Shown one piece after another: positions 62,728-64,000 of a stretch of DNA of 64,000 nucleotides. Both the position numbers and the translations under genes were made by a program. This stretch comes from Caminibacter pacificus (GTDB taxonomy: Bacteria > Campylobacterota > Campylobacteria > Campylobacterales > Nautiliaceae), in contig NZ_RJVK01000001.1 of NCBI RefSeq assembly GCF_003752135.1, forward strand, positions 558,001-622,000. Direction: 5' to 3'. Each line of letters opens with the position of its first letter. Position 1 is the first letter of the stretch. The notes beneath the pieces were generated by a model. That model was given only the letters and a program-made list of their open reading frames with translations. It was not told the origin of the DNA and did not search any database.

Positions 62728-63933
62728 ATGAAAGTAGTTTTGGCTTATAGCGGCGGACTTGATACGAGTGTTATTTTAAAATGGCTTCAAGATAAATACA
62801 ATGCGGAAGTTGTAACGTTTACGGCTGATATCGGACAGGGTGAAGAAGTAGAAGAAGCAAGAGAAAAAGCACTTAAACTTGGCGTAAAACCTGAAAACAT
62901 CTTTATTGAAGACTTAAGAGAAGAGTTTGTTAGAGATTACGTATTTCCTATGTTTAGAGCGAATGCTATTTATGAGGGTGAATATCTTCTTGGGACTTCA
63001 ATTGCAAGACCGTTAATTGCAAAAAGACAAATAGAAATCGCAAAACAAGTAGGCGCAGAAGCGGTGGCTCACGGCGCGACAGGAAAAGGAAACGACCAGG
63101 TGAGATTCGAGCTTGGATATTACGCGCTAAAACCTGATATTAAAGTTATCGCTCCTTGGAGAGAGTGGGATTTGAATAGTAGAGAAAAACTTCTTGCATA
63201 TGCGGAAAAACACGGAATTCCTATTCAAAAACACGGAAAAAAATCTCCTTATTCAATGGATGCAAACCTACTTCACATTTCTTATGAAGGCGGAATTTTG
63301 GAAGACCCTTGGGCTGAGCCTGAAGAAGATATGTGGAGATGGACGGTAGCCCCTGAAAAAGCTCCTGATAAACCAGAATATATCGAAATAGAATTTAAAA
63401 ACGGAGACCCTATTGCAATCAACGGAAGCGCAATGACTCCGGCTCAAATTCTTGAAACTCTAAACGAATACGGAAAAAAACACGGAATCGGTAGAATCGA
63501 TATCGTTGAAAATAGATTTGTCGGTATGAAATCACGCGGATGCTATGAAACTCCGGGAGGTACGATTCTTTTAAAAGCCCATAGAGCGATTGAAAGCATT
63601 ACACTTGATAAAGGTGAAGCTCATCTAAAAGATGAAATAATGCCAAAATACGCAGAGCTTATCTATAACGGATTTTGGTTTGCGCCTGAAAGAGAAGCTC
63701 TTCAAAAACTAATCGACAATACTCAAAAAAATGTCGAGGGAACCGTAAGGCTCAAACTTTACAAAGGAAACGTACAAGTTGTTGGAAGAAAATCTCCAAA
63801 ATCACTCTTCAGTCCTGAATTTGCTACATTTGAAGAAGATAGCGTATATAATCAAAAAGACGCTGAAGGCTTTATTAAACTTAACGCACTAAGATTTATC
63901 ATCGAAGGTTATGTAAGAGGGAAAAATAAATAA
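62728..63933 (+). CDS. argG: Argininosuccinate synthase
   Basis: Condenses citrulline and aspartate with ATP in arginine synthesis. 401 residues. Adenine-nucleotide PP-loop [15 protein letters not shown] (about residues 5-19) and the second family signature [19 protein letters not shown] (about 118-136). Asp and citrulline-binding positions are in [18 protein letters not shown] and [11 protein letters not shown]. Length normal. Well-supported start at ATG 62728. Confidence 0.98.
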   Translation: MKVVLAYSGGLDTSVILKWLQDKYNAEVVTFTADIGQGEEVEEAREKALKLGVKPENIFIEDLREEFVRDYVFPMFRANAIYEGEYLLGTSIARPLIAKRQIEIAKQVGAEAVAHGATGKGNDQVRFELGYYALKPDIKVIAPWREWDLNSREKLLAYAEKHGIPIQKHGKKSPYSMDANLLHISYEGGILEDPWAEPEEDMWRWTVAPEKAPDKPEYIEIEFKNGDPIAINGSAMTPAQILETLNEYGKKHGIGRIDIVENRFVGMKSRGCYETPGGTILLKAHRAIESITLDKGEAHLKDEIMPKYAELIYNGFWFAPEREALQKLIDNTQKNVEGTVRLKLYKGNVQVVGRKSPKSLFSPEFATFEEDSVYNQKDAEGFIKLNALRFIIEGYVRGKNK

Positions 63934-63994
63934 TTTCCTTCCTTTCTTATTTTATATTTTAATCAAATAGATTCAAACGAAAAAGGGGTATTTC

Positions 63995-64000
63995 ATGAAA
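63995..64000 (+). CDS. Start of a further gene, cut by the window edge
   Basis: ATG AAA at the window end is preceded by AAAAAGGGG at a good distance, the same arrangement as confirmed starts here. Only two codons are visible, so no product can be given. Confidence 0.45.

Overview
The window is about 64 kb of an AT-rich, very compact bacterial chromosome. Nearly all of it is coding. Neighbouring genes in the same direction commonly overlap by 1-20 bases, and converging genes often run into each other's last codons without a terminator. The gene set points to Campylobacterota (Epsilonproteobacteria), probably a thermophilic Nautilia/Caminibacter/Lebetimonas-type organism: a MutS7-type MutS with a C-terminal HNH nuclease, a CbpA-type DnaJ protein, a metG-fbp-mobB operon, clpS-clpA next to aat, and proteins rich in Lys, Ile and Glu. 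The genus is an inference; no rRNA gene is present to test it.

Layout. 1-7.5 kb (minus): a partial cbpA/dnaJ, a phosphomannomutase/phosphoglucomutase, a Nudix sugar-nucleotide hydrolase, a Mur-ligase-like protein without an ATP site, metG, fbp, an inserted HepT-MntA toxin-antitoxin pair, and mobB. 7.5-10.7 kb: an MgtC-type membrane protein, then a Y-family DNA polymerase divergent from a LexA/UmuD-like S24 repressor with two matching operator-like palindromes between them. 10.7-16.2 kb (minus): ligA-clpS-clpA-aat, a complete bacterial N-degron module. 16.3-31 kb: a periplasmic-sensor diguanylate cyclase, a lipoprotein, a YqiA-type esterase, a GNAT enzyme, an M20 amidohydrolase, dapE, an ABC ATPase with a HlyD-like adaptor, a flagellin-like protein with two lipoproteins (FlgT/FlgP-like), and a polar amino-acid ABC transporter followed by an EamA exporter. 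31-35.8 kb: MutS7-HNH, a small exported protein, MarC and an MFS transporter.

35.8-46.7 kb (minus) is the accessory island and the most interesting part. A jetA-jetB-jetC (MksF-MksE-MksB/SMC) operon is followed in the same direction by mcrB-mcrC and then by jetD, the Toprim nuclease of Wadjet. A modified-DNA restriction module (McrBC) therefore sits between the SMC subunit and the nuclease of an anti-plasmid system. mcrB, mcrC, jetD and prmC are joined by short overlaps; jetC and mcrB are separated by a heptanucleotide repeat and a 40-codon ORF. A Fic protein with its own four-site operator region follows.

46.7-64 kb is mostly housekeeping: a short-chain dehydrogenase, a Ste24-type protease, an AI-2E family permease, lepA, a YfdX-family protein, a second diguanylate cyclase with a small periplasmic partner, thrS-infC with a leader ORF, glmM-lspA-tRNA-Val(GAC) in which the lspA stop codon lies inside the tRNA, rpsT, prfA, fxsA, a GNAT enzyme, proS, rqcP and argG.

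No CRISPR array, insertion sequence, integrase or rRNA was seen. No gene-free stretch exceeds 300 bases. All identifications come from reading motifs and overall sequence character; no database search was possible.
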